The position numbers and the translations under genes were made by a program. A model generated the notes under the pieces. The model worked only from the letters and a program-made list of their open reading frames with translations, was not told where the DNA came from and did not search any database. A stretch of 64,000 nucleotides of DNA from Erythrocercus mccallii (taxonomy: Eukaryota > Chordata > Aves > Passeriformes > Dicruridae): assembly GCA_013397435.1 (NCBI GenBank), contig VZRG01001643.1:1-64000 (forward strand), written 5' to 3'. Of this stretch, positions 25,591-38,336 are shown piece by piece (position 1 is the first letter of the stretch; each line of letters starts with the position of its first letter).

Positions 25591-27098
25591 TTGCATGTTT
25601 TGGGGCTTTTTTATTTAGTTGTATCAGCTGCTTGATTTGTTTAAATAAGCAAAGGATGTAACAGGTGAAAATAGTGTGGATTTAAAAAATACTTTATGGT
25701 TTAAATAATCTAAAGTGTTATTAGTAACCAAGGAAATTCAACTATCCAGATCTGAACTGCCAATGTTCACAATTCCCTTTGTGCACATCACAGCACAGGA
25801 AAGCTGTTCATAATCTAATGGCAATATAATTATTCTTACCCAGCATGCAGTACACATTTGGTACTCATGAAAAGCATAAGGATTAATACAGCCATTTATG
25901 CCTACTATAAAAGATTTTCTCACCAATGAAAACAAGGTACAAGAAAGCACAGACCATTTTCTAAGGGCAGTCATAGAGTATCTGAGGGACAGAGCAAGTG
26001 CAAGAACTTATAAGGACCTATTGGTAGGAGACAAACTTTTATTTACAAAAGTCCCACATGAAAGCTCTCATTCTGCTGTTCAATAAAGGAGGACAAAAGT
26101 TCAAGTCAAAAATTAAGAACTAATGCAACTCAGGCTATTGTACTCATGGATTTTTACAGGCATACTTGTCAAGCTCTTGCAACATCTCCCAAGATGCCAG
26201 ATTACCTGGCTGCACCATGCCCACCTTTGACCTCCAGCCTTCAAAAATAGCTGCTAAAAGTCTACAGTTTCATTTTAATCAAAGATTTCCTCCTGGACGC
26301 CACTGGCTCTTTCAGCTGAATCTCAGATGTGATTGGGGAGTGCAGACCATGTACACTGTAGGCCAGGAGACTACTTTCAGACCAGCTTTCATCCAGTGAA
26401 GATGGCAACCGGAGGAGGACACTAGATTGAGACCTTACACTACTAAGTAAGGAAGACACCACACACCCTTCACATGTACACACAAATCTTTACTGCACTG
26501 GAAGTTCATAGATTGCAGCAATTTTGCTGGTGAATGTGTGAACCACAAAATTGCCCTGCCTGGGAGAAAAGCATCAATGAACACAGAGCTGGAAGGGTTG
26601 GGTTTATGAAACACAAAGTAATGAAGTCAATCACAGAAACCAGATCCTGGGAGAAAGTCCAGTTTGGCAGTGTAGCCAACAACCAAACGAAGGGATTGGA
26701 AACCACTGCATCCAGTGCAAGACTTTGGAAGGGAGCATGATCTGCCACTCTTCTGTGCAAGGCACCTTAAGGAATCTTCTGTCCCTCAATTTGTGCCATT
26801 TACTTACTGAGTCATCCTCAGAAACATCACTCACCCAATATGCTGCACCAGAGTGACATACCTGAAGCAATGTGATATCTGCACAGAAATCAAGCCCAAG
26901 TCTCTGCTCACCATCCATCCTTATCAGAAATCGTCACATAATTCACCAGAAATGCAAACCCTGCTCTGCAGTGATCAAGCAAGGAAAAAACCAGGTTGAC
27001 AGGATCCTGAGCTCCAGCAGCACATCAGGACTTGAAGGGAAAGAAGTTACAGCTCACAGAGCTCGTACCTTCTTCACATTTGGCAGAAGCCCTCTCTT

Positions 27099-27121
27099 AA
27101 ACAAACAAACAAACAAACAAC
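27099..27121 (+). repeat. (CAAA)n simple repeat
   Basis: An uninterrupted AAACAAACAAAC run, about five and a half units. Length polymorphism is likely. Confidence 0.95.
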
Positions 27122-28936
27122 TCTTTGAAGAGATGCTTATTCTTGTGGTAACACTCATCCAGGCACTGACAGGATTCAAACCAGAGGCGGTCGAGGGAAG
27201 TCTGGAGTCACACCAGGTTTAGATCTCACATGCCAAGAGAGGTCAAGACCTAGCCAAATCTTGAGCAGACAATCCCAGGACATGGAGGAAGTGGTGTTGA
27301 TGGGAGAATGCCTTTCCCTCCAACTCACTAGGCAAGGCCATGTGATGATGCTCCAGTGAGGAATATGAAGCAGTTTTCATTGCTATCCACTAAAGCCCAG
27401 AAGTCCAGTGTATCTGTCCTCTGCAAAGATCCTCTGGAACCCTTAAAAAACATGACTTCTAAAATATCTAAGCTGGCTCAATCCCATTTTAGTGTCTTAC
27501 ATTCTGATCATCTCATGCCCTGAGTGAGGGTTTGAATTTCTCTGGCCTAGCCTGAAAAGTGGTTTGGTTATGTGTTTGTGTACAATTTCTTTTCAAAGAT
27601 GGATAGAAATCTATTTGACTTCGGAAGTCTACTAATTTGTCAAGTGAATAAAGTGGTTTGGGGTCTGCTGACTCTGGTTTCACTATGACTATTTCTCTGT
27701 TTAGTGACTTCTATTGGAAATAATATACAACCAGGTAGTAACTACTGAAGCATTAAAATGTATAAAACTTCATGGATATATAAAACTGCATAAAACTTCA
27801 CTGTCTATCAGTTCCTTGCAATACTTCTTACAGAGAATCAGTTGGGCTGGAGGACTAAGAAAAAAGAGAAAAACAGAAATAACTTCTATATGATTTCTCT
27901 CCTGGGAACCAACTGCAAAATCCTTCCAGCTGGTCTACAGAATTATTCACCCTGACCTGATCCCCACAATATACCAACTCTCATGCTGTACCCTGATCCC
28001 TAAAAGACGTCATCACAAAATGTGTACCTTGTAATCAGGGTAAAACAGCAGCAAAGGCCTCATTTCAGAGGCCAGAGAACTGAAAACATCATTGGCTCCT
28101 TGAAGGTCTTTTCAAACCAACAGGACCAACACGATCTGAATTGAGTGGTTATCAGTTACTCAAAGCAGCACCTCAAACACTGCTGATTCCTTGAAAATTT
28201 GATCTTCCTAAGGAACCACTGAGATGTTTACCCTGATGCAGATTTAAGCTTGAAACTTTCCTATTTTTAATGTATTAAGCACACTCTGGTAGACTTCCTC
28301 TACCAGTGATACTTTGGGATGTGTGGTTACTCTCCAAGATCTTAAGAGGCTTTCTGCTGAAGCATTCTATCAGCAGGTACCATGTCCAGCAGCTGGTTTG
28401 CAAATCAAAAGCCCTGTAAGTAGCTCCATAACAAAGCTAGGAAACCCTCTTGTGAAGGGGCAAGAGGAGGAGAGGAATAAGACAAATTCTTCTCCAGGAT
28501 GCTTTCACAGGATCAAAATGAAAATATCTCAAGGGCTCTTACAGGATTTAAGAACACACATTTTTTTCTCTTAGAGACTTAAAACTCAAAAAGCTGAATG
28601 TAAATGCAAATGAATGCATTTTATACAGCCCCAACATCTTTTCAGTCTTGTCTAACTGCATCCAGGTGCTGTTATAAGTGACTTTGGCTCATGTGTGCAG
28701 AGTAGGGAGAGGTGTAAGAGAGAGATAAAATGAGTTGTGCAGGAAGAAATATCTTTGCTGTGACGAGGTCCCACCTGTGGGGCATTCTGGCACAACACTG
28801 CAGCCAGAGAAAGGGCAGGAGGTGGTGGTGGAGCCTAATTCTTACATTTAATCTAACAACACATGCTCAGCAGCAGGGAAACCACAGTACAGGTCCTTCT
28901 GCTGCCTGCGGGGTGGAAAAGGACAGGTTTAAGGCA

Positions 28937-28948
28937 CCCCCCCCCCCC
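28937..28948 (+). repeat. Poly-C run of 12
   Basis: Twelve consecutive C residues, rare in this composition. Length is also prone to sequencing error. Confidence 0.9.
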
Positions 28949-29959
28949 ACCTCTGACAAGCACCTGCTTAAAAAAATCATCAAAAGGATCACATTCTCCT
29001 GGTTCACTATGAGCTACCATGATCAATTATATGAAAACCCAATCCCACACACACCAATAAAGTGAGAGCGGGGAATGCAATAAATTTGCTCTTGAAGTGG
29101 AGCCTGGCCAATTGATATAATCTAAACCTTGAATACATTTTTTCCATAACACATCCTCCCATGAGATTTGCCATGTGCATGCTTCTGCAACAGAGAGAAG
29201 ACATGGCAGAAAACATCCCTGTTGATTCTGCAGGAGCTGCATGGCCTGGGCATGCACACTGGGCTCCAAGTAGGCACAAGCCACCTCATTAACATGTCTA
29301 CGTTTCTTCACTCCAGCAACTTTATGAATTTTTAGGAACTTAACTCCTTTACTAGAGATGGCTTTAATGTCCTGAGTTTCAACAGAGATTGAAGTAGTTT
29401 GACCTTAAATAGGATCCAGCTTGTTTGAAAAACCCATTGAGCCTTTGCATTACCAGCACTTGACAAGCCAGTCCTAAGAGTCAACACTATTTTGAAAACC
29501 ACAACACTTTCAAACACTGTTAGCCAGACCCAGTACACTGGGATTTATGATCTGAAATAACACAGGCATTTTTAAAAGTTTGACCCTTGAGAAATGCTCT
29601 GAATTTTAGCTGTTAGCTGTCTATTTAATATCAATGGTGAAACATAAAAGAACAGGAATCAAGAGTCTCCAAGACAGAAAATTGTGTAAAATCACAAATT
29701 CTCAAAATGGTCTGGCACACAGAAGAAAAACATACTTATGTGGTTTAGTGTCAGAGCCAGGGATCTAGAAAGCCCACTAAAACACATGCACTCCTGCGGG
29801 AGTGATGTGCAGATCTGAGACTTGCCAGAGTAACAGCACCCAGTTCTGCCCTTTGGTTTGTGCAGATGTGTCTGCACGGTGTCAGCTGCACGCAGGGGTA
29901 TCCAGATCCACAGTTCTGCCAAACAGGGTCCTTTTCTCATTGGTATTTTTTTTTAACTT

Positions 29960-30440
29960 TCCCCCCAGCCATCTGGGTGGTCCAAGAATTGGACCCAAAA
30001 TACCTAGGATCCCTCGAACCACATGTTCTAATCCCAGCAGAATTGACTCAGTCCTTCATCCATCCAGGGTAAATTGACTTCCCTGCTCTTTGCTGCGTGG
30101 GGGGAGCTTTTGGATGAGATATGAAAATTTCCGCTTTGTATGGACATTAAAAATCCTGCATTTTTCTTCCAGTATCACAAGCCAGCATTCCTGCCATTAG
30201 TTTTTATCTCTCAGCACCCTATGTAATTTGCTCCCATGGCCACTGGTAGCTGGAAATCCAGATTAACCAGCACCTGAAAAGTGATGTGCCGCAGGCTTCA
30301 TTCCACAAGCCAATGGGATGGATGCATTTTGCCATTTATCTTCACACACACTGGAAGAATTTCAGAGAAACACAGTGAAAATGAGGAGGCCGAATGGATT
30401 GATATTTGACTACATGCTGCAGGCTGCAGCCTGGCCAGTT
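29960..30440. promoter_or_regulatory. Candidate enhancer with exact GLI consensus site
   Basis: TGGGTGGTC at 29974-29982 is an exact match to the GLI binding consensus. Downstream is an unrepeated block with CATTAAAAATCCTGC, GCCATTAG, AGCCAATGGG and GATTGATATTTGAC. GLI genes can feed back on Hedgehog-pathway loci, so an autoregulatory site is plausible. One exact 9-mer in 64 kb on either strand is close to chance. Confidence 0.3.
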
Positions 30441-31690
30441 CATTAGAGCAGGGAGGAGGATATGACAACATGCAGCAAATATCTGGAGGGACGTGTTACA
30501 CAAGGAGGTGTGCTAGCAGCAGGAGGGTGAAATTCAGGGAGAGAAAAAAAGGAGGGAGGACCAGAAAGGTGAACTGCATGGAGAGCTTTACATACTGAGA
30601 AAGGATTTGCTACAGGATAGAGTAAAAGTTTAGCCTGGAGGTACAAGACCAGGAGATACGAGAGAGAATCCACAGACCCCTGTGCAGTACAAGAGAAAGT
30701 GCTACAGAGGAGCAGAACACTGCAACAGGTCTCAGCATCTCTTGTCTTCATGACTGCAAGAAGCTGGTGAGAGGTGATTTATTTAGGATTAAGAAAAAGA
30801 TGAGGCCAGGAAGGGCAGTGCTCCCCATTTAGCTGAGAGAAAACTTGAGAAACAAATTCAGAACACTGGAGTTTAAAAGGGCAGGAAGTTGGCACTGAAC
30901 ATTTATCCATTTTCACAGATGCTGAAAGCAGTGGAGAATGGGCAATCCTATTGAGATAGCTTCTGAAAGACACACACTCTCTGTTTAGAAACTCTTTAGA
31001 AAGCAGCAGGAGAAGAGAGTTCAAATAAATTTTTTTCCTAAAGCACAAGCTTAACAGCGGATAAGGTGGAAGCATGAAGTCACTTTTAATCTACTATAAA
31101 GTGAGGTAAGCAAAGGGATTATCACTTAAGACTTGCTGACATGAAGCTCTGAGAATGACATTTAAAAGCAATGGTGGATTACAGAGTGACATCATATTAA
31201 ATGAACACATGCCAGAGGTTTACATAAAAGACCTCAAAGATCATGCTTTTGCTCTCAGTACTAAAACCTCTTAGCCATTTTTACACTTCTGGCAGTGATT
31301 TGGCTAAATTAGAGGTGCAGTTTTTCACAGCATCATCAACTCAGTGGCCCAGATCTTCACTAAGTGCAAATGGGCACGACTCTGAGCTCACCCAGGCCCG
31401 TCAATCCAGCCCGATGTCACAGCATTCGGCAACTGGAGATCCAGCCCAAGTGTTTCCAAGCCTAAGCTGCATTTCATTGCATAGTTCAGTGAGTCTGAAA
31501 CCACTCCCTTCAGGTCCCTCTGGACCTTAGGTTTCAGTTATTCAAAGTACTCTGAAGGCTATTTAACTAAACACACATGACAAAACTATTCTGAATTTAA
31601 AGAACAGCACAGATGAGTAAATCTCTCTCATAATGGAATATGCTTGAAAATCTTTAACAAGATTCAAAAGAGAAAGCTGTGCTGGTTAGT

Positions 31691-31747
31691 ATTTTGTTGG
31701 TTTTGGTTTTGTTTGTTTGTTTGCTTGCTTTTTGGTTTGTTTTTTTG
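31691..31747 (+). repeat. T/G-rich low-complexity tract (TTTG/TTGC)n
   Basis: Repeated TTTG, GTTT and TTGCTTGC units over about 57 bases, ending in a T-run. It could be the reversed A-rich tail of a lost retroposon, but no element body is recognisable beside it. Confidence 0.75.
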
Positions 31748-32004
31748 CAGAATAGTTTATGAGGCTGGAAAAGCCTAGAGAAACATACTAGCCCTGATTA
31801 GTGTTTTGGATTATGCCTTCCCCATTTTCCAAATGATCAGCCTGTCCTCCCACTGAGGCCAGAAGTTGTTAGGCATGTACCTTCTCAGTTTCTGCACAGG
31901 CAGGTAGCGCTGGGTACCTCTTCCCTGTTTCCTGAAAATGTGCTACAAGACCCATGTGGGAAGCCAAAGGAGTCTTTTGCTTAGCTCTCAAGGAATCAAA
32001 AGGG

Positions 32005-32122
32005 TATTACTCTGACAACATTTTAGAGATGAGGAAAATAAAGCACAGATAGAATTTAAGTAATTTTTCCAGCTCCTGGAACATGACAGCAGAAGCCTAG
32101 TATTTCACCTGTGGTCTCCTGG
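32005..32122 (-). repeat. Old MIR-family SINE fragment, antisense
   Basis: ACATTTTAGAGATGAGGAAA followed by AGCACAGATAGAATTTAAGTAA, CCAGCTCC, GACAGCAGAAGCCTAG and ACCTGTGGTCTCCTGG follows the reverse complement of the MIR consensus (cattttacagatgaggaaac ... gcacagagaggttaagtaact ... gggtctcc). The order is colinear over about 115 bases with substitutions and small gaps. Confidence 0.65.
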
Positions 32123-35100
32123 AGATGGATCAAGTGACCATCAAGTATTAAACCTGGAACTGACAGTCCCCCAGATCACCTCCTGCAGGTTACCTCAAAG
32201 AGCCACCTCAAAGCACCAGACTCCTGCTAATTACAGACCAGGGAGAGGTTTGAACCAGCCTTCTGAAGAGGACCAGCCCTTGCAAACCATCGAAAACTTA
32301 CATATTCTGATTTTCTTAAATAAATAAAAGAAGCATGTGGGAAAGAAGGGGACAGAATAAATTGGATGTGGGAGCCCCCAAACCTGTTTCCCAAATGAGC
32401 AATGTATCTATTTGGTGAAAGTCGTAAAACTTTGCAAAACACATAAGAAGGCCTCTCTGAGCAGCTGTTTGCTTTGACTCCGGAGGGAGCTCACTCTGTC
32501 TCCTAAGCAGCACAGTACCATCAATCACGACCTGCCAAAGATTTTCTACTCCAGTAGCAGAGTAAATATGAAAACACAGAGGTTTTATTGGTATGTACGT
32601 TCCGTGGCTCAGTCGAGCGGCATCCTTGCTGCAGGAATGACCATCGCCAGGGGTCCCATCCCGAACCGCAGGATGGGATCCCAGCTGCAGCCCTGGGGGA
32701 GCGGTGCCCCACAAAGGATGACTGAAGGCACTCTATGCGCGCCTGATAATGCACAAAGGCAGCTTCAAGAGCATGTGCTGCAAACCCTTCCTCCCCTCCA
32801 CGGAATCAGGAATCCCCCTGGGTAAAAAGGATGGTGGAGAGGCCTCAGCAGAGAATGGGGAGCACCGTCAGGTAAGCCCTGGCAAGGTTCAGCTGAACCT
32901 TCAGGGCACTCAGAAAATTTCACCGCGAAACTCTGACACCTCTTCAGTGTGTGTATGGGAAACAAGACTTTTCAAAGGATTCCTATCTGGCAAAATTGAT
33001 GGGACTTTGTGTGTGTTTTTGTAGAATGGGAACAGCAAAAGGCACATCTGTGACAATAACAAATTCCAGCTCTAAAGCAAGAGACAGTGGTGTTTCTAAA
33101 AGCAGTTGTAAGGTGATGATGATTATTTTTTGTATGGCTAAACAACATATTTTCCCTTAACCCCACTTGGCCTCCCTTGGCTGAATCCCACAAAAAACAA
33201 CAAAGGAAAGAGAGAACTAGACTGGAACAGATATTCAACATGGAAAATCTTTGGTTTGACATTAAATTTGGCATATTTGTAAACACTTGAGACATAGTCT
33301 TTTTATGATGAAAAGTTTAACAGTCAACTCCTCTGCCTGTGAATCACTCTGTCTAAACAGCTCAGGAACATTTTAACTGGTCCTGAAAAGGTATTCTGTA
33401 ATTTTTAATACAGGAAAAAGGTAACAAACTTCAACAGGGAGGGGCAATAGAATCAGATAAAGAAAAAGGTGTAGGCTGGATATCAGGAAAAATCTGCAAT
33501 AATATATTAAGATTTCAGGGAAATGGAGGAATATCCTTGATTAAATGAGATAAAATCCCAACCAGAGGGAAATTAAGGACAACTCCACACTATCATGGAG
33601 CTGGAGTCATCTCTATGTATAAGTCTTTGGGACAATTCAATCCTAATGAAAACCATGGAATTTGTGATTATCAGCTCAGGGCTTGGGGTTTTTTTACTAT
33701 TTTTATGTGTGGACCGAAGAGCAACAACAACATCTTGTTAATAAATAATGTCAGAACTGCATCCTAAAACACCACCAGGATGTTGGTAGAAAAACACGGC
33801 TGCTTTTGTTTTTTACAGTGCACAATGCCTGATGGGTTTTAACCACAGTTTAGGAGCTACTGTTAAAAAGCTTCTTGCTGAGTCAAGCCTAGGCATGCTG
33901 TTTACTAGGGTTAGCCCCGAAGGCTCTTGCATTGGCAGGGACTTTTAAGCTTAGCTAAGGAGTTTTTAGTTATTTTTGTTGTGATTTTAAAAATAATAAC
34001 AATAAAAAAGGTGTAATCACCTCCCATATCTGCCAGCAACTTTCCTCTGGAGTCAAGGGCTTGGTTTTGCAAAGCTGATGCTGTCCCCTTAGTTTAAAGC
34101 AGAGACCAGGCCCCAGTGGATTAGGTTTTTGTGAAGAAGTTCACTAAAATACAAAATACCCCTTTTGTTAGAGAAGGACCTGTACTTACTTATGAAGTGA
34201 ATTTCTCTGGTTCAGCTTTGAGCCTGCACACACCCGGCTGATGACTTTTGCTCAAATAGTGCTGACCTACAGCCAACAGTGAAGAGCGAAATTCTGACAA
34301 ATCAATAAAAGCTGCATGCAGAAAATGCATGTAAGACCCACCACTGCTCTTCCACAGATCCTGTGCTCTGGAAGAAAGGACCACAGGGAAAAACAGTATG
34401 TGGCTCTGTAATTCGATCCTGTATCTCCAGAATAATGCAGAACCTCCAAATTTATTTTCCTGTCTTTTCTTAGCCTTTGAGTATTGTAGTATTACTTACT
34501 GTTAAATGAATGTTGTGGAAGCATTGGCTCATACAATTTATATGCACCAATACAACTTCTTTTATTCATTCTGCTCTAGTTCTACATTCCTGGAATTTTC
34601 AGCCCATATTCAGTTTGACTCCATTTTGCATTCCATCTTTTGCAGTATCCACTGGACTCTAATCCTGCCTCTCCCTCTATCCTCCATTTACCACAGGCAC
34701 ACAAATCATTGCAATCCAGGACAATATCCTGAATCCACAATATTCCTGTTGGTTCGCACTGCACAGAGCTCAAGGATCATGTGAATGAGATACTTCATTT
34801 TTCTAGACAAGCCAAGCAAGCACCATGATTCGGTCAAATTGCTGTTAACGCCAAGAAAAAAAAAAAGTCCAGATATTAAAGATGTCCAAAAAATTCACCA
34901 CCAAATAAGTTAAACCAACAGTGGTTGTACAGAAAAGTGGGTTGTCCTAACGACTGGAGAAACACCAAAACAATCTCTAAAAGTAGACTTCAAGGAAACC
35001 CCAACATAATCTGCTTCTGGACATATATAATAAATCCTCAGTGATTTAGAAGAAGATTCAAGTCCTGAAAATTATCTGTCATGCTGCTTAACAAGAAAAT

Positions 35101-35269
35101 CACTGAGACATAAGGAATGACAACACTGAGGAGAAGCAAGCTCTTCAGGCCTGTCGTGGCATGGGGGTCCTTTTTTACTCAAGCTTTTCACATTCCCAAC
35201 AATTTTTCCAAGCAAAGGGTCCCACAGGTGGTCCTGCTCAAGAGAGCCTTGCAGAGGAGTTCTCTCCAG

Positions 35270-35600
35270 TTGAGATAAAATAACATATGTTGTCATTAGG
35301 CCAAATGCAAATGGTGATGAAGGGGAATGCAATGCCAGGTCACATCGAGCAATCAGGAAACAAACCTTTGACATAATATAGCAGGCAGATAATAAGACCC
35401 CAAAATTAGCAACAAATGAGACCGCACTTAATTTGCCGTGCAATGTTCAAATAATTAGATAAATTTGGTACCGTCAAGACAGCAGACAGGTAGAATACAG
35501 ACTTGATGAATTGGGGGCTCTCTGTCAGGCACTGATCACATTAATCATAAAGCCAAAACTCAGTGACGCAATTTTTCTTCCAAACATTTGCCATAATTTT
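35270..35600. promoter_or_regulatory. Candidate conserved element with octamer
   Basis: ATGCAAAT (35305-35312), CAAATAATTAG, CATTAATCATAAAG and GTGACGCAATTTTTC lie in unrepeated intron sequence about 2.7 kb downstream (in transcription) of the exon at 38337. Confidence 0.33.
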
Positions 35601-36383
35601 CTAGAGTGAAAATATGCACATGCCCTTGGGGTTTTCTTACAAGTTGTTTACTTTTGAAACAAGAAGGATTGATTTCTGCACCACTAGGATGGGGTACAAA
35701 CTTCTAGAAGCTCATCTGTGCCCACAGAGTCCCATCCAGTGTATTGAACAAAAGCCATGCAACCACCAAGTATGTTCTAGACCAGGTTTACCACCATGTC
35801 TGGATGGTTTCACACTGGACATCCTCCAGTGAGGAGGGTGAGTGCTGTGCTGTGACCTCCAGAGCAGAGACTGGAGGAGAGAGAAGAAAGACAAAAGAGA
35901 AGTAGAATAAAAAATAAGAGGAGTAAAGGGCAAGGCATGATTTTAAGATGTTGGGAGATAAAATTTGAAGAGGAAAAATGATGAGAGACCACAGCTGCAG
36001 AGAATTTTCCCAATGTGGTTGTGCCATAGTGCAGGGTACTTGACAAACAGCCAAAGGGAAGTGGCATCCCCTCGACCCTGAAATATTACCACAGCCAAGA
36101 AGCACTTGGCTGCTCAGCTTTGGTGCTTCTCCAGCCACAAAGGCACCTTTCAGTGCAGTGCCCAGATAGTTTCAAAGAGGACTGTTTCCTCTTTAAGATC
36201 TGGAACCAAGTTTTCTCTCCAATACCTTGCAAGTTGGTTTTTTGAGAGGAGCTGCTGGGAATGAAAGGAATCCCAAAGAAGAAAAGCAACAGGTATTTGT
36301 CAACAACTCTACCCAAATACTAAGCAGGACATGCTTGGTCCACTAATAGACAAATGTGGTAACTGCTACCAGAGTAGATTATT

Positions 36384-36420
36384 ATTGGTGCAGATGAATC
36401 TGCAGATTGGTGCAGATGAA
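36384..36420 (+). repeat. 15-mer direct repeat, 22-base period
   Basis: ATTGGTGCAGATGAA is present at 36384-36398 and 36406-36420, separated by seven bases (TCTGCAG). Confidence 0.95.
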
Positions 36421-37282
36421 TTGAAACCTGATCTGCCAGCATTGTACACTGGGCCAGGGTTGATCAGCTGGACAATGCCAACATGAAAAAATACTGGGAT
36501 TACTGGGGGTCTGACTCATAGGTACATAGCATCAGTGGCAAGCTCTCAGTTGCATTTTGTAGAGGACCTTGCCTCATGACCCCATCACAGAAACTGCTGT
36601 GGAGCCCCAGGGCATATGCAGTGCCCCTAAACCTCCTTGTGGGCACTGAAGGGGAGCACCGAGTGGGGCACACAAACTGTGTGACAAATATCAGAACATC
36701 TGCCAGCCTCTCTTCTAACCACTATTTTGAATTATCACCCTCTTCCGTACGTGCATTATTAGCCAGAGCTCCGGCTTATTAACTATCTCCCAGGAACTTA
36801 TTATTCTGTCTTTTTTTTCTACAGTTTTTGCATGAAAGACCAGAACTATTTCATGCAGCCTCCTTAATCCCCCCCTATTCTCACGTTAGCAATCTGCTTT
36901 GTCATTTCCCTTTTGCACACAGCATGGAAGAAGCTGCTGTGCCCCTTTAAACATCCAGTCAAACTGACTGTCAGCCAAAAATACGACTTGTCTTCTGGTA
37001 GGATCCAGGGGAATGCCCTACATTTATTTCTTGCAGTATTTTGGAAGCAGAATAAATCTGAAAGCTTAAAGCAGAATAAAACTACAACTGGTAGTTGTGG
37101 GGCTCCACAGATCTGGCTGGTGCTGTCTGCACTACTTGCTTCCCAGGGTCTGTCCCCTGCTCACACCTATCCAGAAACAGCACAGCTCCACAAACAGCCC
37201 CTGCAAAGCTGGGTGAGCTGGCCAGACAGCGCGGCCACAACAGGACTCCAGGGGATCAAATAAGAGTTTTTTAAGTGAGGAA

Positions 37283-37310
37283 CCCTAGTTGTTCTTCCCT
37301 AGTTGTTCTT
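37283..37310 (+). repeat. Perfect tandem duplication of a 14-mer
   Basis: CCCTAGTTGTTCTT occurs twice back to back with no mismatch. This suggests a recent slip or duplication within the intron. Confidence 0.95.
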
Positions 37311-38336
37311 GCAAAATGAATCTGGCCCTCAGTGCTCTACATCGAGTGCTCTGGGACCTGTCCCTCAGGTGATGTCTGAGCCCTGTGTTACAGCGACAGG
37401 TTGAAGGATTTTGGGATGGCCAAGGCACTTCTAACCCCATCATGCTGCTCCTCACCTCTCATGGGAAAGGTGCATGTCAGGGAATAGAAGAAACACTTCC
37501 AACCCCACAGCCACTAGAACCTCTGCTCACATCCCTGCTAGCTCCATCTTCCTTGCCCTGAGCAAAGCTAACAGGAGGTGAAAACAGATCTCTCTGTGAA
37601 CATCTCCTTTAAGACATCAAGAACTATTGAGCTGTCATGTCTTGGATGAGGAGATTTAATCATGAACCACCCTCTCAGGGTGCAGCCCCTGACCACTGTC
37701 TGTGCTCACTGCCCATCAGCTGCCTCAGGGAGAGGAGTCTTTCATGAGAAGGTGACCACCAAAACCCAGACTCCTGCCCCTCCAGGGTGGACATGGACAC
37801 CCACATGAGTACCTGACTTATTACTGCTTTTACAAAATGCCGCTGGCCGATTTGGGCTGTTGTCCAGTGAAATCAAACTGAATTACGGCATTCCTGGCAG
37901 CCTTTTACCACCATCCCCACAACTGGCAGGCAGGGAGAGAGGAATGGTACACAAGGTCTCCAGAGAGAGGGAGCAGTGCTGGGTCTTTTCCAAGATGGTG
38001 ACAGAAATGACCCAGGCAAGGCACGATGTGAGAAACACAGCGGGTGCAAAAACACAAGTCAAGCCTGTTCCTGGGACCTGAGCTGAATAATGACAAAGAA
38101 GCCCTCTACTCCCATCCTGCTGCTATAGGGCACTTCTATAGGCTCAACAGAGCTGTAAAGCTCTCCTGCCAGGCAGGTCAGCATTGTCACTGGACGGGGA
38201 CAATGAGGTGGAGGGTGGCCAGTAGGGCCAGCTTGCCAGAAGGACAGTGAGTCCCAGGGACTTTAGCAGTGGGATTCAGAATATTGCAGGTGGCTGACAT
38301 TTTAGCAAGGTACGGGAGTGGAGGTGTAAGACTTAC

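Larger units (their letters stand above)
12740..38336 (-). other. GLI2: Large GLI2 intron (25.6 kb)
   Basis: This intron separates the exon with PIDMRHQEGRY from the exon with SLIRLSPH. It is almost free of transposons. I recognise old sauropsid-type repeat fragments (18963-19090, 25463-25590, 32005-32122), simple repeats at 27099-27121, 28937-28948 and 31691-31747, and several unrepeated TAAT-rich or octamer-bearing blocks listed as regulatory candidates. Two open frames look less random than the rest (18001-18330 minus, 16656-17243 plus), but neither resembles a family I know. Nothing gene-like is seen in the remainder, including 20000-24900 and 26100-29900. Confidence 0.85.

Noticed and set aside
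37425..37510. CACTTCCAACCCC and CACTTCTAACCCC phrases resembling the end of avian CR1 LINEs.
   Set aside because: The phrases are short and the expected flanking CR1 tail (GATTCTATGA-type repeats) is absent.
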